Below are positions 8,745 through 16,254 of a DNA stretch of 64,000 bases, piece by piece. The position numbers were made by a program, and so were the translations under genes. The stretch comes from OM182 bacterium MED-G28 (lineage in GTDB: Bacteria; Pseudomonadota; Gammaproteobacteria; Pseudomonadales; Pseudohongiellaceae). The stretch covers positions 62,001-126,000 of the forward strand of contig NTJZ01000002.1 of the NCBI GenBank assembly GCA_002457215.1, written 5' to 3'. How positions within the stretch are numbered: the first letter of the stretch is position 1; each line of letters starts with the position of its first letter. The notes beneath the pieces were generated by a model. The model was given only the letters and a program-made list of their open reading frames with translations. It was not told where the DNA came from and searched no databases.

Positions 8745-9983
8745 ATGGATATCACTTCTCCTGATAACAGCTACGAGATTGTAATAGTTGGAGGAGGCAT
8801 GGTCGGTGCAAGCTTTGCCTATGCTTTAAGTCAGTCATTCGGTGGAACCTGTCCATCGATACTTGTTGTAGAGGCTTCAGCGCCGTTATCAGACAAATTT
8901 CTACAACCGAGTTTCGATGCGAGGTCTACTGCACTTTCTTTCGGTTCGCGTCAAATTTTTGAGGCATTGAATCTCTGGCAAATTCTTGAACCTCAAGTTT
9001 CAGCAATTCATGAAATCCATGTTTCTGATAAGGGCAGGTTTGGTTCAACGCAGCTAACTCGCGAAGAATTGAGTGTGGAGGCCCTGGGATATGTTGTTGA
9101 AAATGCAGACCTGGGTGCGGTACTAAATGAAAAGCTAAAGGTATCCAATCATATCGATTTCCTAATACCCGCAAGCATTCAGCAGATTTCACCTACACCG
9201 GGTGGGATGGATTTATCAATTTCGACCGAAAGCAAGCGCTTCAATGTGAGTGCAAATTTAGTGGTGCTTGCAGACGGTGGGCGCTCACCGATTTGTAAGC
9301 AATTAGGAATTGAGCAGTCCAAAGAAAGTTACCAACAACATGCAATCATTACCAATATTACATTTGAAGAACCACATAACAACATAGCATTTGAACGCTT
9401 TACTGAAAATGGTCCTTTAGCAGTTCTTCCTTTAAGAGAATTTGAAGGAGAGAATCGTTGCTCTTTGGTATGGACTACAGCAGAAAGGGAAAGCGAAAAC
9501 CTTATGGGGCTTAGTGAAAGTGGGTTAATCTCTAACCTACAAGCTAGTTTTGGCAATCGTTTGGGAAAGCTCACTAGTATTGGCGAAAAATTCTGCTTTC
9601 CGTTAAGTCTTTCTATAGCAAAGGAACAGATAAGACCGGGTCTGGTTTTGTTGGGTAATGTCGCCCACACTTTGCATCCAGTCGCAGGACAGGGCCTGAA
9701 TCTCGCTTTGCGAGACATTGACGCCTTGGTCACAATCCTAAAAACTGCGAGCGAAAATCAGCAGTCTTTTGGTAGCATGCAAACATTGCAGACTTATGTG
9801 AATTCCCAAAAATTCGATCAACAAAAGGTAATCAGTTTTACTGATGTTCTCACCAAATTATTCTCCAGTAAAAAACTTGCAAGAATTGCTACTCGCAAAT
9901 TCGGATTACTGTCTTTGGAGTTGATCCCAGCAGTAAGAAAACGCTTTGCTGAACAGGCGATGGGCTTAAGTAGAAAGTTCTAA
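8745..9983 (+). CDS. ubiH: 2-octaprenyl-6-methoxyphenol hydroxylase UbiH
   Basis: 412-aa FAD-dependent monooxygenase of ubiquinone biosynthesis. It carries the dinucleotide-binding motif IVGGGMVGA at residues 14-22, the second motif near VLADGGRS, and GNVAHTLHPVAGQGLNLAL, where the AHTLHP spelling favours UbiH over UbiI/UbiF. It is probably translated from the pepP-ubiH transcript. The stop codon (9981-9983) overlaps the stop of the convergent DUF1499 gene. In E. coli ubiI follows directly; here two minus-strand genes intervene. Confidence 0.92.
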   Translation: MDITSPDNSYEIVIVGGGMVGASFAYALSQSFGGTCPSILVVEASAPLSDKFLQPSFDARSTALSFGSRQIFEALNLWQILEPQVSAIHEIHVSDKGRFGSTQLTREELSVEALGYVVENADLGAVLNEKLKVSNHIDFLIPASIQQISPTPGGMDLSISTESKRFNVSANLVVLADGGRSPICKQLGIEQSKESYQQHAIITNITFEEPHNNIAFERFTENGPLAVLPLREFEGENRCSLVWTTAERESENLMGLSESGLISNLQASFGNRLGKLTSIGEKFCFPLSLSIAKEQIRPGLVLLGNVAHTLHPVAGQGLNLALRDIDALVTILKTASENQQSFGSMQTLQTYVNSQKFDQQKVISFTDVLTKLFSSKKLARIATRKFGLLSLELIPAVRKRFAEQAMGLSRKF

Positions 9984-10396
9984 CGAACTGATTCGCGGAT
10001 TTTTTCAATTCGATCTCGGTTTACGCCAAAGTCACTTTGGCCTACGCGCGACGCAGATCTGACGTGAGTGATTCTAGCCTCCGCGTCGTAGAGAAATTCG
10101 ACATCGTCAATATAGCGCATTAGACGGCTAGTGAATTCTGCGTAGAGATAATTTTCTGACTCGCCGACGATGTTCGCTTCTTCTAGCTCAACCAAAACCT
10201 GTTCAATTTGATCAAGAGTTGCAGCTATTGGCGCTATGCCATGCTCGTCGTTAGTCTCAAAGCTCGATACGCAATTAGGGGAGTCCGGGCATGCTGCAAG
10301 TCGGCCTTCTTGCACACCGATGTTCCTAGGCCGCTCTCCCATGCAGGCGGTCATTAGGGGAAGAAATGCAAGTAGGGAAAGGAAAATCCGCTTCAT
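9980..10396 (-). CDS. DUF1499 lipoprotein
   Basis: 138-aa protein with a signal peptide ending in a lipobox-like LMTAC, so probably a lipid-anchored envelope protein. The DUF1499 hallmarks CPDSPNCVSS and FGVNRDRIEKIRESVR are present. The molecular function of the family is unknown. Its stop codon shares bases with that of ubiH (tail to tail). It has a separate minus-strand orientation inside the ubi region, 69 nt downstream of the MaoC gene, and may be co-transcribed with it. Confidence 0.85.
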   Translation of the reverse strand: MKRIFLSLLAFLPLMTACMGERPRNIGVQEGRLAACPDSPNCVSSFETNDEHGIAPIAATLDQIEQVLVELEEANIVGESENYLYAEFTSRLMRYIDDVEFLYDAEARITHVRSASRVGQSDFGVNRDRIEKIRESVR

Positions 10397-10465
10397 CAGT
10401 TGTTGCCTTATCTCTTAGTTTTAACGTTTACTATTATTTTTCAATCCGTGACAAAAACATGTGGG

Positions 10466-10930
10466 TTAGGCAATTACACTCATACCTAACCACTCTGCGA
10501 TTAGTGCAGGCTTATCTTCGCCTTCTATTTCAACCGTAACATTGTGCTTAAGCAGATAGTGTTTTGGTTTTTTTTCTTCTGCGCTGACTAATTCAAACCT
10601 GGCGCGAATTTTGTTGTTAACCTTAACCGGGTTTACAAATCGTACTTTATCCAAGCCGTAATTAATGCCCATCACAGAGTCTGCAATTTTTAGTCCGCCG
10701 CCCATGGAACTCAACTTGCTTAATAACGATAGTGTTAAGAAACCGTGTGCAATTGTGGCTCCAAAAGGAGTCTGAGCAGCACGCTCTTCATCAATATGGA
10801 TGTACTGGAAGTCACCTGTCGCCTCAGCAAAGTTATTAATGCGTTCTTGGTCCACTTCAAACCAGTCCGTAAGACCTACTTCTTTGCCAATGTAATCGTT
10901 TAATTGATCTGTGCTGACAACATTGCTCAT
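10466..10930 (-). CDS. MaoC-family (R)-enoyl-CoA hydratase
   Basis: 154-aa hot-dog-fold hydratase. The signature FAEATGDFQYIHIDEERA, with the Asp/His catalytic pair, and FGATIAHGFLTLSL identify the MaoC/PhaJ-NodN type. The ORF track extends to 11005, but the ATG at 10930 (MSNVV) has GGAG 9-10 nt upstream and removes an unconserved arginine-rich extension, so it is chosen. Such enzymes hydrate trans-2-enoyl-CoA in fatty-acid or PHA metabolism; the exact substrate cannot be read from sequence. Divergent from the ubiI-like gene. Confidence 0.88.
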   Translation of the reverse strand: MSNVVSTDQLNDYIGKEVGLTDWFEVDQERINNFAEATGDFQYIHIDEERAAQTPFGATIAHGFLTLSLLSKLSSMGGGLKIADSVMGINYGLDKVRFVNPVKVNNKIRARFELVSAEEKKPKHYLLKHNVTVEIEGEDKPALIAEWLGMSVIA

Positions 10931-11036
10931 AATACATCTTCTCCAGGCGGTGGTTGTTTCAACTGAGCGCAGCAGTCTACCAACAATTCTGTCACCGTGA
11001 AACAATTTGAAGTTAGGGACTTCGAGCTCTGACGCT

Positions 11037-11042
11037 TATAAT
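11037..11042 (+). promoter_or_regulatory. Putative -10 element of the ubiI-like gene
   Basis: A perfect TATAAT ends only 8 nt before the ATG at 11051, so the transcript would begin at or within a base or two of the start codon. The -35 region (TAGGGA at 17 nt) is weak. This hints at a leaderless or nearly leaderless message. Confidence 0.4.
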
Positions 11043-11050
11043 AAGGGCCT

Positions 11051-12283
11051 ATGACATCTCATCAAAATCTTGAGTTTGACATCGTAATAGTAGGCGGCGG
11101 TATGGTCGGTGCCACTATGGCATCCCTGCTGCGCAGCATGTCTTTGCGCATAGCGTTGATAGACCGAGCTAAATTTGATGAAGATCAGTTTAGCCTACAA
11201 TTGGAGACTTCAAAATTCGATCCTCGGGTAAGCGCACTTACTTCCGCTACTAAAAGAATTTTTGAAGAATTGGATTTGTGGAAGGATATTCAAGCAGTTC
11301 GGAGTTGTGATTATCAAAATATGCATGTTTGGGATGCAGATGGAACTGGCAGTATCAGTTTTTCATCTAATGCGCTCGACCAATCAGAATTGGGAACAAT
11401 TGTAGAAAATTCCGTTTTAACGGCTGCTCTTTATAAAAAAATAGTTCACCAAGAAAATCTTACGGTGCTAGCGCCATTTAGTATTGATAAATTAGAAATT
11501 AATGATAGCGGCTCTACTTTAACTACTGAGTGTGGAACCACTATTGTAACAAGGCTGATAATCGCAGCAGATGGAGCAAATTCAAAGGTCCGCGAACTCA
11601 GTGAATTTGATACACGGGAATGGAATTACGATCATCACGCGATTGTTACCACTGTAAAAACTGAAAAAAAACATAAACTAACTGCTCTGCAAAGGTTTAT
11701 CGAGACCGGCCCATTAGCTTTTCTACCTCTGAGCATAAACGCAAATGATAGTGAACAAAATTATTGTTCTATCGTTTGGTCTTCAATTCCAGATCGAGCA
11801 GAAGAACTCATCTCCCTTAACGATGAAGCATTCTGTCTCGAGTTAGGTCGCTCTATAGAGTATCGTTTAGGGACAATAGAATGGTGTGATAAACGTTTTG
11901 CATTCCCCTTAAGGCAGCGCCATGCCATCGATTATGTAAAACCCAATGTCGTTCTAATTGGTGATGCTGCCCATAGCATTCATCCTTTGGCAGGGCAGGG
12001 GGTAAACCTTGGCTTTATGGATGCTGCCGTACTTGCTAACGAACTTTTACATGGCAGTGAGATCGGCAGAGAGTTAAATGATTTAATGGTATTGAAACGA
12101 TATCAACGCAAACGAATCGGCCAAAATTTAGGCATGATGTGGATGATGGAAGGGTTTAAACATTTGTTTGCAGAACAGGCATTGCCAGTTCGGTGGTTAC
12201 GCAACATTGGTATGAACGGTGTGGACAATCTATCTGTAGTGAAAAACCACCTGGTAAGAAGAGCCATGGGGCTGGATTGGTAG
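11051..12283 (+). CDS. ubiI: UbiI-like FAD-dependent 2-octaprenylphenol hydroxylase
   Basis: 410-aa UbiH/UbiF/VisC/COQ6-family monooxygenase, paralogous to UbiH at 8745. It has IVGGGMVGATMASLL, a second FAD motif IIAADGANSKVRE, and GDAAHSIHPLAGQGVNLGF, the form typical of UbiI/VisC. Its role is ring hydroxylation in ubiquinone synthesis. The ATG at 11051 lacks a strong ribosome binding site and lies close to a TATAAT. It ends exactly where the convergent TetR gene ends. The ubiI versus ubiF assignment rests on motif flavour and proximity to ubiH. Confidence 0.85.
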   Translation: MTSHQNLEFDIVIVGGGMVGATMASLLRSMSLRIALIDRAKFDEDQFSLQLETSKFDPRVSALTSATKRIFEELDLWKDIQAVRSCDYQNMHVWDADGTGSISFSSNALDQSELGTIVENSVLTAALYKKIVHQENLTVLAPFSIDKLEINDSGSTLTTECGTTIVTRLIIAADGANSKVRELSEFDTREWNYDHHAIVTTVKTEKKHKLTALQRFIETGPLAFLPLSINANDSEQNYCSIVWSSIPDRAEELISLNDEAFCLELGRSIEYRLGTIEWCDKRFAFPLRQRHAIDYVKPNVVLIGDAAHSIHPLAGQGVNLGFMDAAVLANELLHGSEIGRELNDLMVLKRYQRKRIGQNLGMMWMMEGFKHLFAEQALPVRWLRNIGMNGVDNLSVVKNHLVRRAMGLDW

Positions 12284-12970
12284 TTAGCGGTGGCCCTCAC
12301 CTTGCAGCGTATTCAATATTGCGTTTACGGTCATCCTCAAGTGGTTACGAATAAGTCCCTCCGCCTGTTCATGATTAACTAGTGAGCAGGCCTCCGGCCA
12401 GCCCTGAAAGGCAACAGCGGCTTTAATGGAGCCAGATTTTTTTAGGGCAACCAATCCATGCAATTGGGCCCAAACCAACAAAGAAGTGTTAACTACTTTC
12501 TCATCAGAAACAGGCACATTGTACTTATCATAAATTTCTAGGATTAGCTTTCTTGTTCGCACTAGGGTGCGACAAGAAAGCTCTACCAATTCAGGATTCG
12601 ACCATTCCATGGGAAAGATGTAACTAAATAGGAACTGGAAGCGCGAGGGATAATCCTGAGAGAAATAATAATAAACTATACAAACCTCTAACAAATCTTG
12701 TTCTGGGTCATTAGTACGGTTACATCTGCTTTCGAAAAACTTATTGAACTCATCATAGAGACGAATCTTAATTTCCAACATCAAAGCATCTTTATTTGGA
12801 AAATGGTTGTATACCGCTGATGGAGTTATACCCACTTCTTTGGCTAAGCTTCTCAGCGAAAGCAATTCAACTTCATTAGAATCGATGAGTTTCACTGCTA
12901 CATCGATGAGCGATTCTTTCACATTTCCGTGATGGTAGTGCTGTTGAGGCTTATTTTCGTCTGGCTGCAT
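12284..12970 (-). CDS. TetR-family transcriptional regulator
   Basis: 228-aa repressor-type protein. The N-terminal helix-turn-helix is clear (LRSLAKEVGITPSAVYNHFP, residues about 40-60). The C-terminal ligand domain contains VWAQLHGLVAL, as in the WHG-type TetR subfamily. The start MQPDENKPQQHYHHGNVKESL fits members beginning with YHHGN. Its stop abuts that of the ubiI-like gene. Targets are unknown; the long AT-rich region upstream may contain its own operator. Confidence 0.9.
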   Translation of the reverse strand: MQPDENKPQQHYHHGNVKESLIDVAVKLIDSNEVELLSLRSLAKEVGITPSAVYNHFPNKDALMLEIKIRLYDEFNKFFESRCNRTNDPEQDLLEVCIVYYYFSQDYPSRFQFLFSYIFPMEWSNPELVELSCRTLVRTRKLILEIYDKYNVPVSDEKVVNTSLLVWAQLHGLVALKKSGSIKAAVAFQGWPEACSLVNHEQAEGLIRNHLRMTVNAILNTLQGEGHR

Positions 12971-13213
12971 TGTTATTTTGTTCTTGCTTTTTGTTATAGG
13001 TTGCTCAATGGGAGTTTTTTGGTGTCTTAGGGCTAATCATCCAATCAGGTTTCACTAAATTTTTGGGATAGCGTAATCTGTATATTAACCGCATAAAGTT
13101 TACGATGTTCATATAGATTATTGAATTATAAATATATAAAAAATCCTTATTTTATAATTTCTTATGAAGATTTCTTAAAGTCAGTCGATACTATTCCTTG
13201 CAAACGTTGACTA

Positions 13214-13226
13214 CCCTAAATTAGGG
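13214..13226. promoter_or_regulatory. CCCTAA-A-TTAGGG palindrome, possible operator
   Basis: A perfect 6-1-6 inverted repeat directly follows a TTGACT hexamer (13207-13212) and precedes the 62-aa ORF at 13256. It could be a binding site for the divergent TetR protein or another regulator. No matching second site was found by eye. The surrounding gap 12971-13255 is AT-rich and otherwise empty. Confidence 0.3.
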
Positions 13227-13255
13227 CATTCCAGCAGTATGGAGCGGTATTTGGC

Positions 13256-13444
13256 ATGACTAAGGCAACAAAATTCCCTTTCGATCTGGATCTAAGTACT
13301 CTGGACACAGGAAGTATTACAAATATCCTCAATGATATTGAACAGCATATGCCACTAATGGAAAGCGAGAAAGACAAAACTCAGCTCCTTCAGGTGAAGG
13401 AATTTTTCGAGGAAGAACTTAAACTAGTCAAGCGCCTCCACTAA
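13256..13444 (+). CDS. Hypothetical 62-aa helical protein
   Basis: Small acidic protein, predicted largely helical, with no signal peptide or membrane segment; I do not recognise it. GGAG lies about 12 nt before the ATG, and the gene is followed by a rho-independent terminator at 13544, so it looks like a stand-alone transcription unit. The C-terminal half (LLQVKEFFEEELKLVKRLH) is an amphipathic helix. Function unknown. Confidence 0.6.
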   Translation: MTKATKFPFDLDLSTLDTGSITNILNDIEQHMPLMESEKDKTQLLQVKEFFEEELKLVKRLH

Positions 13445-13543
13445 AACTTTCATAACAGCCCTCTTCATTTCCGAAAACAACTTTGTTTGATTTTAGTCGC
13501 GACTGAGGTGCCGCTTGTTGAAGTTTGAATTAGCTAAAATACT

Positions 13544-13576
13544 AAAACCCGGCCATTCACATGATCGGGTTTTTTG
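13544..13576 (+). terminator. Rho-independent terminator
   Basis: AAAACCCG pairs with CGGGTTTT around a 14-nt loop and is followed by a T run. It lies about 100 nt downstream of the 62-aa ORF and upstream of the ABC exporter gene. Confidence 0.75.
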
Positions 13577-13674
13577 TTGTGTTAGACTTCCCTCCTCTTT
13601 TTTTATGAAGTACTCAGTAGGTTTTTGTCTTTACTTTGCTTCTGTCTTTATGACTACCAACTAATGAGAACGCA

Positions 13675-15516
13675 TTGATCGATCAAGTTAACAATCAAGA
13701 GCCGCCAAGTTCGGTACGAAAGTTTTTTTCTGTTTTTCAATACAGCCGTGTTGCACTTGAAATTGTTTGGAGCACTAGCGCCGCACTTACTATGGCGATG
13801 GCTTTCTCTACGCTTGTTTCTGGAGTTCTACCAGCTGCCATCGCGTCGGTGGGTGGACTATTCGTCGACGCAGTAGCTTCCGCATTTCAGCAAGATAGTG
13901 CAGCCGCTGAACAAGCCCGCGATGATGTTTTATTCTATGTATTTCTAGAATTGGGACTAGTTGTCTTCATGACAGGAGCTCAACGCTTGAATACTATTTG
14001 TCAATCAATTCTTCGGGTGTTGCTCGGAAATAAGATTAACGTAATGATTTTAGAAAAAGCTTTAACGTTGGAGTTAGCACATTTCGAAGATGCCGAGTAC
14101 TATGACAAGCTAGTGCGCGCGAGAAGAGAGGCATCAAGCCGTCCACTTTCTCTGGTGATTAAAACCTTTGATCTTCTCAGGGACTTAATTGCATTAATTA
14201 CTATTGGTATTTTTCTTTTTCAATTTTCAGTTTGGGCAGTTGCTCTGCTCGCTATTGCAGGGATCCCTGCGTTTCTTGCCGAAGCAAAATTTTCAGGTGA
14301 AGCCTTTCGGATTCACCGACGCCGTTCTGCAGAACGGCGGATGCAGATTTATTTGGAAATGGTGTTAACCAGAGAAGATGGTGTTAAAGAAGTAAAGCTC
14401 TTACAGCTGGGCAAGCTTTTCCTAAAACGCTATGTGGATATTTTTCGGAGTATGTATAAAGAAGATAGAAACCTTGTGCTTCGAAGAGGATTCTGGGGTT
14501 ATGTGCTAGGGCTGCTCGCTAGTTCTGCTTTCTACTTTGCTTATGGTTGGGTTGGTTTCGCTACGATTGCGGGCGCTATTACTATTGGACAAATGACGAT
14601 GTACATCGCGCAATTCCGATTAGGGCAGAATGCAGTCACCAACAGTCTTACTGCGATTAATGGCATGTATGAAGATAATCTATATTTATCAAACCTTACT
14701 GAGTATTTAGAACACAAAGTTCCGGAACAAACTGGTACTGAAACTTTAGGATTTGATCGAGATGATGGTATTCGATTTGAAGATGTGAGTTTCTCTTACC
14801 CAGGAAGTGAGATACCTGCATTAAATAAAGTCTCATTACATATTAAGCCCGGGGAATCATTGGCTATTGTTGGAGAAAATGGAAGTGGTAAAACTACTCT
14901 TATAAAGTTGTTAACTCGTCTTTACTCGCCAAGTAAAGGGAGAATATTTCTGGAAGGGCTAGAGCTCAAAGAATGGGACATAGAAACATTAAGACAAAAG
15001 ATCGGCGTGATATTTCAGGACTTTGCGCGTTATCAGTTAATTGTGGGTGAAAATATAGGCATAGGCGATGTCGATGAAATTGAAAAAGACCCTTTAATAG
15101 AAGAGGCGGCAAAGAAAGGGATGGCTGACGTTTTTGTTAGAGACTTGCCAAGATCTTATAAAACTCAGTTGGGTACATGGTTTAAAGATGGCAAAGAACT
15201 TTCAGGCGGACAATGGCAGAAGATAGCTTTGTCTCGAGCCTTCATGCGCAGTAAAGCCGACATCCTCATCTTGGATGAACCAACCGCAGCAATTGATGCT
15301 AAAGCAGAGGCTGAGATTTTTAGCCATTTCGGTGATCTTACTGACAATAAGATTTCAATAATTATCTCTCATCGCTTTTCTACAGTTCGCAGGGCGGATC
15401 ATATAATCGTTTTAGAAAAAGGTGAGATACAGGAAGAAGGAAGCCATAGTGAGCTACTGGATAAAGAAGGTCACTATGCCACACTTTTCCGCCTACAAGC
15501 TCAAGGCTATCAGTAA
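13675..15516 (+). CDS. ABC exporter half-transporter (fused TMD-NBD)
   Basis: 613-aa type IV (MsbA/multidrug-like) exporter subunit, expected to work as a homodimer in the inner membrane. The membrane domain covers about residues 20-330. The ATPase follows with Walker A GENGSGKTTL, Q-loop VIFQDFARYQ, signature LSGGQWQKIALSRAF, Walker B ILILDEPTAAID and H-loop IIISHRFSTV. The start is a TTG at 13675, because TGA at 13651 blocks extension and no in-frame ATG is near. Substrate unknown; no partner half-transporter is adjacent. An 8-bp hairpin follows the stop codon. Confidence 0.92.
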   Translation: MIDQVNNQEPPSSVRKFFSVFQYSRVALEIVWSTSAALTMAMAFSTLVSGVLPAAIASVGGLFVDAVASAFQQDSAAAEQARDDVLFYVFLELGLVVFMTGAQRLNTICQSILRVLLGNKINVMILEKALTLELAHFEDAEYYDKLVRARREASSRPLSLVIKTFDLLRDLIALITIGIFLFQFSVWAVALLAIAGIPAFLAEAKFSGEAFRIHRRRSAERRMQIYLEMVLTREDGVKEVKLLQLGKLFLKRYVDIFRSMYKEDRNLVLRRGFWGYVLGLLASSAFYFAYGWVGFATIAGAITIGQMTMYIAQFRLGQNAVTNSLTAINGMYEDNLYLSNLTEYLEHKVPEQTGTETLGFDRDDGIRFEDVSFSYPGSEIPALNKVSLHIKPGESLAIVGENGSGKTTLIKLLTRLYSPSKGRIFLEGLELKEWDIETLRQKIGVIFQDFARYQLIVGENIGIGDVDEIEKDPLIEEAAKKGMADVFVRDLPRSYKTQLGTWFKDGKELSGGQWQKIALSRAFMRSKADILILDEPTAAIDAKAEAEIFSHFGDLTDNKISIIISHRFSTVRRADHIIVLEKGEIQEEGSHSELLDKEGHYATLFRLQAQGYQ

Positions 15517-15519
15517 CAT

Positions 15520-15538
15520 AATTGAGTGATACTCAATT
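15520..15538 (+). terminator. Hairpin directly after the ABC exporter gene
   Basis: AATTGAGT and ACTCAATT form a perfect 8-bp stem with a 3-nt GAT loop, starting 4 nt after the stop codon. No strong T tract follows, so it may be an mRNA-stabilising hairpin and not a terminator. Confidence 0.35.
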
Positions 15539-15552
15539 TAGCGGGAATAAGA

Positions 15553-15660
15553 ATGAAAAGCCCAACTTTTTATTCTGTTGCAGTGTTTATTACATATTTC
15601 ATTGGTAGAGTTCTATTCGGACCGTTTAATATAATCCCCGCAAAAACCACTTTGGATTAG
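15553..15660 (+). CDS. Possible 35-aa hydrophobic small ORF
   Basis: An ATG-initiated ORF with a hydrophobic centre (SVAVFITYFIGRVLFG) lies between the ABC exporter and the 128-aa membrane protein, with GGGAA about 6 nt before the ATG. It is too short for the ORF track. It could be a small membrane protein or chance; there is no independent support. Confidence 0.2.
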   Translation: MKSPTFYSVAVFITYFIGRVLFGPFNIIPAKTTLD

Positions 15661-15689
15661 AACTAATCAAGAGAAACCGTCGGTCAATT

Positions 15690-16076
15690 ATGAATTCACA
15701 AAAACCGCAGCGGAAAAATGCTGGTGATCCTACAATTACTCCAGATCTTGCTAAAAGGCCCAACTTCAGTATTCCTCTGAAAAAAATTTCTCGAGCACGT
15801 ATTCGGCTCATTGTTTGTCTATGGACGCTGCCGGTGTACATGTTCACCGTCTGGGTTTTACTTAGTAATCGGCAACCTGTAGATCTGTTCATGTTTTTCT
15901 ATTTTAGTTTGTGTGCAGCTTTTTGGTTGGACATGGCGCGGCGAAAATGCCCGGCGTGCTCGCGGCAGTTTTATGTAAAATCCATATTGTTAAATTTGAT
16001 GTCGCGGAAATGCCTACACTGCGGCTTAGATATCCATACCACAACAAGTAATAGTGAAGAGAAACCGATCATCTAG
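15690..16076 (+). CDS. Hypothetical membrane protein with zinc-ribbon-like cysteines
   Basis: 128-aa protein with two predicted membrane helices (about residues 40-60 and 65-83) followed by CPACSRQF and CLHCGLDI. The paired CxxC motifs could form a cytoplasmic zinc ribbon. The N-terminus is basic and polar. I do not recognise a named family. No good ribosome binding site precedes the ATG, but the cysteine pattern and hydrophobic profile argue that it is real. An antisense ORF (15626-15892) is a shadow. Confidence 0.65.
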   Translation: MNSQKPQRKNAGDPTITPDLAKRPNFSIPLKKISRARIRLIVCLWTLPVYMFTVWVLLSNRQPVDLFMFFYFSLCAAFWLDMARRKCPACSRQFYVKSILLNLMSRKCLHCGLDIHTTTSNSEEKPII

Positions 16077-16254
16077 TGCTTAGTTGGAATGAGCCGACGC
16101 AGCTCCTATTGGTTGGCATATATGCCACACTCCTTGCTTCAAGTATTTTAAAGTCTCATGCTTCTCAATAGTTGTAATTCTCAGTTAGTTTGTTGCAGCT
16201 TTTTTTCGAGGGAGCATCTGATACTCTTCTTGTATTAAGAATTAGGAGAAACAA

